Source of the DNA: Polytrichum commune
Lineage: Eukaryota; Streptophyta; Polytrichopsida; Polytrichales; Polytrichaceae
Length of the DNA: 64,000 nt
Direction: 5' to 3'
NCBI GenBank assembly: GCA_950295325.1
Contig: OX485803.1
Location: forward strand, 22,940,001 to 23,004,000
The translations under genes and the position numbers were made by a program. Under the pieces are notes generated by a model. The model was not told where the DNA came from, searched no databases, and was given only the letters and a program-made list of their open reading frames with translations. Below are positions 1-10,628 of this stretch, in pieces (within the stretch, counting starts at the first letter, position 1; each line of letters opens with the position of its first letter).

Positions 1-1153
1 ACTACTCTCCACCTGCACTCCCTGCCATAGCCCCAATTTCTGGGAGCAGAGTATAACAAACAACCTGCGAAGTGCATACTTACCAGCCTGACGATCGGAG
101 ATCGAAACAAACTTGAGAAGCGGGCGAGCCTGAGATTCTTGGCTCCCTGATCCTCGCAGACAACAGATGTCAACTCTGTGTGCATGCCTCACAGATTCTC
201 ACCTTGCATGTGATGCACTACTTATTCTGGACTGCAATCTCTGGTAGCTGCAAATTTCTGTGGAGAGCTCATTGGAGCCCAAAAGGAGCAAGGATTATAG
301 TAAGCTGACATTTGAGGATGAGCTGATTTCTGTGCTCCTGACCCTCCCAGATGTGTACACATGTGTGATTTATAGTAGCATTCATTTCCTTGTTGCTTTC
401 TCATTTGTCACTACTGTAGGCTCAATCAGCAAGTGACAGAAATTGTGCTAGGGTTGACATGTTGTGGGGTAGGAGAGGAATGATATATGGTGTACTGATA
501 ATCACAAAATGTCAGTCCCGCCTGTCCCACAACACCAAACCTCCTCCTAAGTGGGAAATGGCATTTTGTAGGCATTGGCAGAGAGGAGAGGGAAGGATAC
601 TGTGGATAGAGTGGCGCTGGTGGGTTGTGCATGGAGTTTCTTTCATGTGACTGGGCATGTCAGGTCATGTGAAAGTGCTTGCAGCATTTATTTTTCTTGC
701 TACTTTCTCATGTGTCATTACTGTAGGCTCAATGAGCAAGTTGCAGAACATGTGCTGCACATCATCAGGAGCTGCTAAGCTTATGTGACATTTTGAGGTT
801 AACACTTCTCATGGCAGCAATTGACTCTAGGCTTCTTGCTTTGGAGGAGGTTTGGTGTTGTGGGGTATGTGGGATCGACATTTTGTAATAGCTTCGGCAT
901 TGGCAGAGAGGAGTGAAGTGAAGTGAAGTGAATCCAGTAGCACAGGTGGGTTGTGCATGAAGTTTAATCTTGCATGTGACTGGGCGTGTCAGGCCATATC
1001 CACCAGTTGTGAACCTGCAACAGTCGGCTGTATCTGGCGTTGTCACTCTTGGTATCTCACATAGGCTGTTGTTCTTCCACATCGGTTGACATCGTGTGCA
1101 GATAGTGTCCACCAGCGGCAGGTGCCGAGGATCACTCTGGGGAGGGAGAGAGC
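1..1153. repeat. Upstream region of the receptor gene with a roughly 310-bp tandem duplication
   Basis: No gene is seen before the ATG at 1154. Two diverged direct copies lie at about 398-690 and 705-1000. Both begin with a TTTCTCAT-GTCA-TACTGTAGGCTCAAT stretch, both carry GGCATTGGCAGAGAGGAG (from about 571 and 896), and both end with GGTGGGTTGTGCATG followed by CATGTGACTGGGC. Copy 2 also contains a short GTGAA run near 913-931. The segment is presumably promoter plus 5' UTR of the receptor gene. I see no clear TATA box or transcription start. Copies are judged by eye and differ by several substitutions and small indels. Confidence 0.6.
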
Positions 1154-4100
1154 ATGTGGGAGCCATGGCATGGCTCATCCTTTACACAACAGCTGCTGCT
1201 ACTGAAACTTATACTTGTGATGCTAGCTTCACGGTGTTTTCTGATGGGGAATGCTGATCAAAATGGCACTGCCACCGCACCACCTCAAACTGTGGGCATC
1301 GGAGGGCTGTTGTCCTACAACTCCACCATCGGAAGAGCAGCCAAGGCGTCCTTGGAGCTGGCTGTGGAGGAAGTGAACAATGCTGGATTGTTGGGAAACG
1401 CCACTTTGGTGTTGCATCTTGGCAACACCAATTGCAGCGCCTTCCAAGGCGCAGCCGCTGGTAAACCAAAAAACTCAACCCATCCCTCTCGCCTCCATCT
1501 GAACGTTCCGAATGTCAAGAAGTTATGTACTCAAAATGAAATGTTAGCTTTGAAGGGAGCTCATGTCTTCTATTAATGTCATGGGCAAATTCAATCGCCA
1601 TACATATTGAAGGTGATGATCTGTTGCTTCGTAATTGAGAACCACTAGGTCCGAAGTGCATGCCTAAGCTCCTCTTACTATCTGAATGTTCCGAATATCA
1701 AGAAGTTATGTACTCAAAATAGAATGTTACCTTTAAAGGGAGCTGATGCGTTCTATCAAGTCACACATTTTGAAAGCGATGATCTGGTGCTTCATAATTG
1801 AGAATCACTAGGTTTGAAGTGCATACCTAAACTCCTCTTATTATCTATATGCCTCCGGACTGTTTAGGGGTCAATTGGCACGACCCACCAACTCACAAAG
1901 AACTCTGAAACGAGAGTAGTTTTCGACTTCTCTTCACAAATGGGGGAATTCCCAGAGTCATAGAAGCTAAGTGTGCATCTACTTATGGTTCATTCGTTTG
2001 GCTCCGGGCGAGCTGGGATGCCGAGTCACCTGAGTGCATCAGCAATAGATGGCCTTCCCGGAACATCCAAGTCTGATTCACAGATTCTTTATTGGATTTT
2101 GTTACCAGCAATGAATCAGTTGAAGGAAAAGATGGTATAATTGTCAAATTGACAGATTTTTTGTAGGGAATTTGTGTACCGGCCATGAACATGCTGAAGG
2201 AGAGGTGGGTACATTGTCTGATTGACAGGTCTTTGTTGGTTTTTGTGTACCAGCAATGAACTTGCTGAAGGAAGAGGTTATAGCCATTGTGGGGCCGCAG
2301 ACGTCGGTGGTGTCGCATTTTGTTTCGCACATGGGGACTGCTACCCGGGTGCCTTTGGTGTCGTTCTCTGCCACGGATCCTTCTCTATCTGAAGACCAGT
2401 ATCCCTACTTTGTACGCCTCACACATAGTGATACTGTGCAGATGGCCGCCATTGCAGGTACTTACAATTCCTCCTCCTCATCCTTTTGGGTCACTGCGTA
2501 TGTCATGAAGTTTTGTCCTCGAAACGGAATGTTACCTTTGAAGGGAGCTCATGTGTTCTATTTAGGTCATGGGCAAATTCAACCGCCATACATAATGAAG
2601 GCGATGATCTGGTGCTTCGTAATCGAGAACCACTAAGCTCCCCTGATTGCCTGCTTGCTTGCTCTATGTTTGCGAATTCCACCCGGTCGTAAGTTTCTGG
2701 ATGTATTGCAGGCATCATCCAGTATTACGGGTGGAGAGAAGTGGTGGCATTGTATACAGACGATGATTTTGGCAACAACGGCATTGACGCATTGGGAGAT
2801 GCTTTGCAAGCTGTGGGTTCCACAATTGTGTTCAAGGCAAATTTGGATCCCAAAATCACGAAGGACGGGATCGGCCGAATGTTGACCAAACTCTCACAAA
2901 TGGAATCAAGAGTGTTCGTGGTTCACATGGAACCGAATGTGGGGCGAGACGTCTTCCTCATGGCGGAGTGGCTCCAAATGGTCAGTAGCGGTTACGTGTG
3001 GATTGTAACAGAAGCGATGTCAAGCATCATGGATTATCTCGACACCGACCCGGAGTTTTTAAACGCAGTCCAGGGTGTCATTGGCACGCGGAGCTACATT
3101 CCACCTTCACATGATTTGCACAGTTACAGAAAAAGGTGGGAAGAAAAATATGCAAATAATTCTGACCTCGGACCAGCTCAGATGAACAACGTGTACGCAT
3201 GGTATGCTTATGATGCAGTGTGGTTGATTGCACATGCAATTCAAAACTTGTTTGCTCAGGGTGGATCTGCCACCTTCGTAGACCCTGTTACGTATCCCAG
3301 TGATGCGGGAGGGAACTCGGAGCTCACAGAATTGAAGGTTTTCCAAGATGGGCAGATGTTCAAGAAGAGTTTGCTTGGCTACCAGTTCAATGGCATCACA
3401 GGTCCCGTGCAGATGGACCAGAGGGGGGATTACGTGGGGTCTTCGTTCGAGATTCTCAACATGTGGGGAAAAGGTTTAAGGGTTGTAGGATACTGGTCTA
3501 ATTCGACAGGGTGCTTGCCGTTTGCCCCAGCTGGAAACCTCACTCCAGTTGCAGCAGTCAGTCATGCTCTGGGTCATCACTCTTCCAAGTCCTGGGTAAG
3601 CCCCATGCATCACAAACCTCTATATCTATATATCATTAACACTGATATCCTTGGTTGCAAATTTCATCTTTTGTTTTCTATACTTGATAGAACTGCAAGA
3701 TCTAAAAGGATGAAGTGTGTGAGTTAAATTACTGCTGAACGAATCATTGGCTAAATGTTGCATTGGCGTTGGAAAGATATTATACCCTGAAAGGTATGTA
3801 AGCCCCATCACAAACCTGTAAATTCATATTTCATCGACACTGGTATCCTGGGTTGCAATGTTATTCTTTTATTTCTATGTTCGATAGAACTGCAATAGGC
3901 ATCTAAAGGTTGAAGTCTGAGTTAAATCACCGTTGAATAAAACATTGGCTAAATTTTGAATTGGCATTGGAAAGACAAAATCCTGAAGGGTATGTAACGT
4001 CACTGGCTCAACATTAAAGGCTGGGCACTTGCATTTTGAGATGCCTAATTAAACTGGGCAAGACACCCAAGTCATGAAATTAGAAAGCTCTCTTGCGGAT

Positions 4101-7100
4101 TCAGCTCTTGTGATGGAGTTAGTGACGACCTATGTCTGACTTGTTTTTGGCTTCTCTGTAATAATTGTGACTGATCCAACCAATGTACGATACACAGGTG
4201 CAAACTGTTGTCTGGCCTGGTGGTGGTAATGAAGTACCGCGTGGCTGGGTGGTACCTAAAAATGGAAGGCCTCTCCTCATTGGCATACCCAACAAGAATG
4301 GGTACAAGGAATTTGTGAGCACATCTGTGGATTCTGAGAACAGGACAACTTTCCATGGATTTTGCATTGATGTCTTTGAAAGTGCGATTGCAAACCTGCC
4401 CTATTCTCTGGCATTCAACTTTCATAAATATGGCAATGGCAGTTCCACCCCAAGCTATGATGCGCTTGTGAACAAGATCGTTGAAAAGGTACAATGCTTC
4501 TGATCTCTTCCCGTATGCAGGGTCTTAGGGCACCGGTAGACTTGTGTTGCACAGAATTTCTCGTGAACTATAAGCAGATAAACTTCAACGAAGTCTCATA
4601 GGTCAAGAATTCTGGGCAGAACCTTCTTTTGATCTAGAATTCTCAACTGACGCTCGACTCCTTCGTCAGGATATGTGTACACATTCTCAATTTCGGCTAA
4701 CACTTAGTGCTTTGATGTGTTCACACGTTATTTCATACATGTCCTTCCCATGATTCACGAATCATCTCTTCTCAATTGAAAGTGTTAGGCTATGTCAAAT
4801 AAGAACATACAGAGTATGTAGTGATTCTCTCATAATTGGCTTTCAAAGCATTTTGGGGCAATGACACATGCTCATCTCACACATGAAGTCCATATATATC
4901 ATAAATCCTCATTATTGCCCACCGATTATTGAGACAGGTAGACGACCCTCTCAAGTCCTTTCATGTTCAATTCTTGAGGGGGGAAAGGGGTTTAGAGGGT
5001 AGCCTCTCTCTCAATAATCGGCGGGCAATGAGGATTTGGAAGACATAAAGGCCTTGTGGGGTAGAATGAGCATGTGGTCATGCCCCCTAAAAGAACTAGA
5101 AAGCCGATTATTGAGAAGAATCAATTTCCAGCCAATTATTTTCGTTGGCTATGTCAAAAAAGAACATACACAGCATGTAGTGATCTTTCAAGGAAAAATG
5201 GAGAAATTCTAGTGTAAGAAACAATGGATCATTTTCAGGCGTGATTTCATGCAAGTCCTTCAAGTTATTGGTGAGTGATCTCCCATTATTTGCAAGTTAT
5301 AGGCTATGTCAAACAAGAACATACACAGCATGTAGTGATCTTTCAAGAAAGCAATGGAGAAATTCCAGTGTAAGATGAGTGGTTGTATAGGTGGCCTGAG
5401 CAGGAGTTTGATGCGGTGGTGGGGGATGTAACCATCACGACGAAGCGTTCCATGACCGTGGACTTCACCCAGCCTTACACCACTTCTGGGTTGGCAGTCC
5501 TCGTCCCTGTAGCGCCAGGGGGAGGTAGCCATGCTTGGGCCTTCATGCGACCCTTCACACCTCTCATGTGGGTAACCACTGGGGCCTTCTTCTTCTTCAC
5601 CGGCCTTGTCCTGTGGTTGTTGGAGCACAAAAAGAATCGTGACTTCCGTGGTCGCCCAAAGAAGCAAATTGTCACCACTCTCTGGTAACTTGCCATAGAT
5701 TTATCCAGATGAGATTTGATTGGGATATGCTTAACTTACTCACACAAATACACTGCAGATCATAGCCACCTGCATTGTCAGCTTTTTAGTATAATCTTAT
5801 GTCCAGGATGTAACAGTTGCACATTTGAAGTATTTAAGAAAAAATCTCTCATGTACACATACTACATTATGCAACTACATTTCCAGTTTAGAACTTGTAT
5901 TCCCCTTCTATACTCGCACAACAGACTATTGGGTGTATATGTAGGAACTTTGTACAGATCATGCTGATTGCCTTGTAATGGAAGGAGGGGGCTTGTGCAG
6001 GTTCATATTCTCGACTCTTTTTTTCTCCCACAGTAAGACCTTATGACTCTATATATATTACTACCTGATTAGTTTGAATCATTCAGCATGACTTTAATCA
6101 TTTCCATTTACACAGATGTGTCATGCTGATTGCCTTGATTTGCACGAATCTCCAAATATAAGACCCTATCAATCTATATCCATCTCTACCTCACCTCATT
6201 AGCTTGAATCAATCAGGATGACTCTAATCATGATGTCCATGTCCACATTTCCTTTGAGCACACTTGTGACATCGATATACAATCTTTGTGTTGTTCGAGG
6301 AAACTGATGAGACATTGGTGCAGTGCATGTGTCATCAGTTTCCCCAAGGATGCGCTAAGATAAGTTTAGACATTGGGACAGTTCATGTGCCTCAAGTTTG
6401 AGTGTCCATCAGCACTTTATGACACACATGAGTTTGCACGAATGCCCACATGATATTTTCATCAACTAAGATTGTGACTGTGCTAATTTGACTAGTTGGA
6501 AATGTGGGGTTTACAGGGGAGAGAGTGAACAGCACTTTGGGTAGGGCAGTGCTCATCATATGGCTGTTTGTGGTGCTCATCATCATCAGCTCATACACGG
6601 CTAGTCTGACCTCCATCCTTACTGTGCAACAGCTAATGCCCACCATCCAGGGAATTTCTAGCTTGCTGGCCAGCTCTGTGCCTATAGGTTATCAAACTGG
6701 ATCCTTTGTCCGAGATTATTTGCTCCAGCTCAATGTAGCTGAGGAGCGCCTTGTGCCTCTTGATTCTCTTGCAGCATTTTCAGCTGCACTGACAAAGGGC
6801 CCCAATCACGGGGGCGTTGGCGCCATTGTGGATGAGCTTCCCTATGTGCAGCTGTTTCTGGCATCAGAGTGTGCTTTCACCATTGCTGGTCAAGAATTTA
6901 CCAAAAGTGGCTGGGGCTTTGTACGTTACACTCCAGTAGTATCCTCTTTGCACATTCTGCCAATGAAAGCTTGTGATGTTGGTCTACTAGTAACGATTCA
7001 TTAGACTTATCCGTAAAGTAAAGTAGATGAAACTATGGGTTTAGTCCCGAACCCTGAGCTTATGAGAATTAACACCAAGTCATTTAAGTTTTCTTAACGC

Positions 7101-9956
7101 TTAAAAAACTATACACGAAGTATGGTGCCAGGTTATTAAAAACCGGTTTTCTAGCTTGTCCTACTAGGGTGGGTGAGCCAAGCTAGCCTTGCATAGGCCG
7201 ATCCGGGATTTAGGATAGTGGGTCCCATTCGCATACTCTATTTTAGATCCTAATTTTTTCTCAAAGTTTGAGAGATGGAAAGAGGAGGTCCCAAAAATTT
7301 CATCCAACTCTCAAAATAGGCTCCGATACACGACGAGTTAATGAGCTCTCGATAGAAAAGTTCTCAATGAAGGATCAAATCCACAGTTTCGCCCCTCTTT
7401 GAGGGACTTTACACATAACTCTATTGTTGGCCGAGGTTGAGTTGTCTAGATAGTGCTCAAATGGATGAACTAGGTTATATCAACCAACCATGTGGGAAAC
7501 CTAGGGGCATGTCCTTGGGCGAGATAGGTGCAGGCCGGCTTGTCTGCGCATGTCCAAGGTTTTCACCTTTGAAAGATTGCAGTAGTGTTCGAGGGCCCTC
7601 GAATTCTCGGAATGCCTGGTTTTGGAAATAACATACAAAAACACACTAACTTGGAGACGAAGCAACAACATAATTCACGCCATGGCAACATCAGAAACAT
7701 CTCTTTCACTTTGGTTAGTTGTGAGGAATTTTCTATCTGTAGATCGAGTTGATGACACTTTAACATTCATTTTTCAACATATACTGCTGAGAGGAAGTGT
7801 TGATGAGTGGGTCTGGGGCTGGCTATGGCAGGCATTCCCTAAGGGCTCACAGTTGGCCATCGATATTTCAACAGCAATCTTGGAGTTGGCAGAAAGCGGA
7901 CAGTTGCAACGCATCCATGACTTATGGCTTACTGGAGAAGGATGCATCAAGGGTAATGTGCAACTTGAGTCCAATGAGCTGGGCCTCAGCACTTTCTGGG
8001 GCCTCTTCCTCATCACAGGCAGTGCCTCACTCTTGTGTTGCCTCGCCTACTGGGCACGCATGATTGTTCTTCATCGAAGGCTGTCGCGAGGTCGCCTGTC
8101 AGCCCAGGTTGTGCCTCTCGCTTTGGGACGATGTTCCATTCCCTGTGCATTTTATTGAGTGAATGTCATCACACTTGTCTGCACTGATTATCCCAATTAG
8201 CAAGGGTGGTACTAATTCCCAAAGCACGCGCTACTTAGCCAAATGAGGGCTGAAATTTTTACCAAGTGGCACTAAATTAATGAAGACATGCTCATTTACC
8301 ATAGATTTCAAGAAATTAAATGCGTGCTCTACATTGTTTGTAGAGTGATAGATTTAAAAAATATGGAAACACATGCTTGTCAATGAATAGTGCCAAGTGC
8401 CGATACTTTCAGTGAATTGTGTTGCTATGAGTAGTATTTTCATTGAACAATGCTTCCTAAATATTTTGGTGGCACTAATTTCATAGCGTAAAGAAGTTTA
8501 GGATCACCTTCAGTAATTTCCCACACTCACTATTAGCCCTCCCTCACTAATTGGAATAATCGGTGTAGGTATGCTTTGTGGCACAAATTTGCTAGTCAAT
8601 AGAGTTATCCGTAAAGCCTTCGGGTCAAACTTTGGGTGAGTTGGCTAAAAGATGAGTTTGAGAGCTTATGCATGAAGTCACCCAAGTCTTCTCAAGGTTT
8701 AAGATGCTAAAAGAAGTGGAGTTGGGCTACATAAAATCGGTTTTCATACTAGCTTTGTTACACAAGGTAGCCTTGCATAGGTGGAGCTGAGATTGAGGGC
8801 GGTGGGTCCCATGGGCCCTAAAGTTCAGTCAAAGTTTTTAGATTGAAGGGGAGGCCACACATTTGAAAACGTTGGTTTTGAAGCAGGTTTTGGTGGGTCA
8901 AGGTAAAAGAATTTTGGCCTTGACATCTGCCTAATCTTGAGGAGCTTGGTTTCAAGGTCGGTCCCTCTTTATTTGACCCATAAAAGAGGGACCAACGTGA
9001 AAACCAAGCTTCTCTAGGTTAGGCACATGCCAAGGCCAAAATTATTTTGCCTTGATCCACCGGTCTTTGTTTTGTAACCTGCGTTTTTAAATGTGTGTGG
9101 CCTCCACATGAAAGAGGAGGGCCATGGCTCTGACACAAGACGCTCTAACAAGCTCGCCCCAAGCTCATAATTGGAACCTCTTTCAAAGAGGCTCCTAGTT
9201 TAGTCCCTCTTTTGGGCAATTTGCAGTAAACTATAATCAACCTTGTAATTTAAATATCAATTCCAACTTCACATGATCGTTTGGTGGCATTTAGCACAAA
9301 ACTTGGATGAAGACATTGAGCAGTCCTCTTTTCTGGCAATCCTAAATTTTTGAAGAATCTACCCAATTATCCTATCTGGAATGTAATTGACACAGATGAG
9401 GTGTCACGTTTCTTATTGTGACTTACTGTTGTGCCAGGTGTTGCAGGGGCACCAAATGTCTCGACTGCAAAAGAGCAAGAGTTTTTTGCGATCTTTGGTG
9501 GCCTTCATAGAGGAGGAGGAAGTGGACACATCCAGATGGTCTCGGAGGCAGCAGAGGAAAGGTAAGGAAAAATCCCTTGATCCAGTAGGTGAAAAATCCT
9601 CTGAATCTTGGGGTGATTCTTCAAGTCGCTCCCATCATCATAAATCACCAACCACGACATCAACAACTCTACAAGATTCTTTGCCAGCTACACAATCGAT
9701 CACTCATGATGCAGACATTCCTATCAAAACAACCAGCAAATCAAAGAAACAACAAGCCAGACGAATACCAGACACTGAGAGTCCTCTGTCGTCTCCTAAA
9801 CCTGGAGCAACACCAGAGGTATTCCTTGATGATGGACTGAACAATTCTTCGGATCTCACAAACAAGAACCACTCACCACAAAATGTGGAAGAGAGCACCC
9901 CTTCTATAGAGATTGGTAACTTCAAATTTCTTGCTACCAGTTTGCCACCACAATAA
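1154..9956 (+). CDS. GLR: Glutamate receptor-like ligand-gated cation channel (GLR), nine exons
   Basis: Exons: 1154-1460, 2254-2457, 2712-3595, 4198-4488, 5404-5684, 6001-6032, 6517-6920, 7832-8107, 9438-9956. They total 3198 nt (1065 aa), and every GT-AG junction keeps phase. The protein has a hydrophobic signal peptide (about 12-32), then an amino-terminal LIVBP-type domain with [10 protein letters not shown]-like and VGPQ motifs (about 45-445). The bilobed amino-acid-binding region (S1/S2) follows, with [19 protein letters not shown]; Arg about 577 is the ligand-binding Arg. M1 is about 617-635. The pore loop (about 657-666) is encoded by a 32-nt exon. M3 ends in [10 protein letters not shown] (about 692-701) and M4 is about 856-881. 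An unusually long Ser/Lys-rich cytosolic tail (894-1065) starts near [16 protein letters not shown]. By family it is a Ca2+-permeable channel of plasma membrane or endomembranes. An acceptor at 5390 would break frame, so 5403 was used. For exon 9, an acceptor at 9446 is also in frame. Confidence 0.94.
1498..2640 (+). repeat. About 140-180-bp repeat, three copies around receptor exon 2
   Basis: Copies at about 1498-1675 and 1680-1855 (tandem, in intron 1) and 2506-2640 (intron 2). All share a core around GTTACCTTTGAAGGGAGCT or close variants, followed by a GATGATCTGGTGCTTC-like block and GAGAACCACTA. The first copy begins directly downstream of the exon 1 donor and the third lies just downstream of the exon 2 donor. 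No coding capacity. The three copies together make up most of introns 1 and 2. Confidence 0.7.
2095..2290 (+). repeat. Triplicated splice acceptor and 5' edge of receptor exon 2
   Basis: Three consecutive versions of TTTGT(T/G)TACC(A/G)GC(A/C)ATGAA followed by an (A)GTTGAAGGA-like stretch occur near 2097-2152, 2170-2228 and 2243-2290. Only the last continues into an open, conserved exon (VIAIVGPQ). The first two diverge after about 25 coding bases and run into a shared ATTGACAG. All three keep a plausible acceptor region, although the middle one has CGG in place of CAG. Confidence 0.75.
3590..3990 (+). repeat. Tandem pair of an interspersed repeat forming receptor intron 3
   Basis: Copy 1 starts at the exon 3 donor (GGTAAGCCCCAT, 3594) and copy 2 at about 3793 (GGTATGTAAGCCCCATC). 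Both contain a TTCTAT-CTTGATAGAACTGCAA-like block, a GAGTTAAAT block, CATTGGCTAAAT, and end in CCTGAA(A/G)GGTATGTAA. A related copy in inverted orientation lies at about 15430-15600 in intron 3 of the phosphorylase gene, so the unit is interspersed and not just a local duplication. Confidence 0.65.
4790..5375 (+). repeat. Three copies of a 55-75-bp repeat upstream of receptor exon 5
   Basis: The block GGCTATGTCAAA-AAGAACATACA followed by G-ATGTAGTGAT occurs at about 4791, 5147 and 5303. The second and third copies extend through GGAGAAATTC(T/C)AGTGTAAG. The last copy ends about 29 bp before the acceptor of exon 5. This is again duplication of sequence next to an exon. Confidence 0.7.
4903..5037. 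repeat. Imperfect inverted repeat (foldback) in receptor intron 4
   Basis: Left arm 4903-4933 (starting AAATCCTCATTATTGCCC) pairs with right arm 5009-5037 (ending GGGCAATGAGGATTT) with few mismatches. The spacer contains a second, weaker CCCTCT / AGAGGG pairing. It could be a small foldback element or a hairpin in the pre-mRNA. Confidence 0.65.
7002..7423 (+). mobile_element. 422-bp TIR element (MITE family A, copy 1) in receptor intron 7
   Basis: The left end TAGACTTATCCGTAAAGT and the right end, whose reverse complement reads TAGAGTTATGTGTAAAGT, form terminal inverted repeats of about 18 bp. The interior shares long blocks with the copies at 16747-17177 and 54714-55118, for example AAGCTAGCCTTGCATAGGCC, GATCCGGGAT and GTGGGTCCCAT. 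No coding capacity, so non-autonomous. Superfamily uncertain; the TA at each outer end might be a TA target duplication. Confidence 0.75.
8600..9233 (+). mobile_element. MITE family A, copy 2, with an internal long foldback, in receptor intron 8
   Basis: The left end TAGAGTTATCCGTAAAG at 8600 matches family A exactly. The interior shares GTAGCCTTGCATAGG and GGTGGGTCCCAT with the other copies. The right end near 9210-9233 is degraded. It is longer than its relatives because it contains the 256-bp inverted repeat at 8850-9105. It lies one exon downstream of copy 1 in the same gene. Confidence 0.6.
8850..9105. repeat. Long imperfect hairpin (about 120-nt arms) in receptor intron 8
   Basis: The left arm starts GGAGGCCACACATTT and the right arm ends AAATGTGTGTGGCCTCC. 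Further paired blocks are GGTCAAGGTAAAAGAATTTT with AAAATTATTTTGCCTTGATC, TTTTGGCCTTG with CAAGGCCAAAA, and GGTCCCTCTTT with AAAGAGGGACC near the apex. Pairing persists over nearly the whole length with scattered mismatches. Its transcript strand would form a long double-stranded RNA. Confidence 0.8.
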
Positions 9957-10628
9957 CTTACTCTCCGCATCAAGTGTTGCATTTGAAGCAGGCTTTGAGA
10001 CTTTGGAGTTGGAATGTGATGCATACTCCAGACAGCGTTAGACCTGCCTAAATGACCATGCTAAGAGGCTTGGCTAAGGATCGAGGTTGCAATCTTTTAG
10101 ATGCCATGAAAAAAAGATGTGTAGCAGTGACAGGGTTGCTCATGTTGACTTCATGATTCCAACTTATTCCAACTTCCTAATTCTATACAACACATCAAGA
10201 GAGAAATAACCTGCATTGTCGTTGGATAAACCCCTGAAAGTCTCGATGACTAGTATAATCGTTATAAAGACCAACTGAGTCTACTGAAACTCTGTAACCC
10301 TCAACACATGATGTTGTAGTGCAAAGGGACGGTGTTTCTGTTAGTCTCATACAAACTCCACAAACACATTTGAGCTGTTCAATAGTTCTACATATACAAA
10401 GCAAATTTTTGAGTGCGGAACTGAATATATCCTGGTACATGCTTCAGGCTCTCTCATAAATGTCCATGAGCATTAAATAATGGTGTTCGCCTGAGTAACT
10501 TAAACATATACAATTGTATGTGTGTCTGCTGCAAAATACGAACCTTTTGTCCTCATCAATGTGGGTGAACAACGAAGATCTACAGGCACTGATTGAACAT
10601 GGGTTTCAACAAAATTTGCAGTTCCTAA
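9957..10628. other. Intergenic spacer between convergent genes; nothing recognised
   Basis: This stretch separates the stop of the receptor gene from the stop of the F-box gene on the opposite strand, so it should hold two 3' UTRs and terminators. I see no repeat, RNA gene or convincing open frame. Confidence 0.5.

Noticed and set aside
5391-5403. Start of receptor exon 5 at 5391 (acceptor TATAG)
   Set aside because: It would shift the frame relative to exon 4. The CAG at 5401-5403 keeps phase through all remaining exons to the stop.
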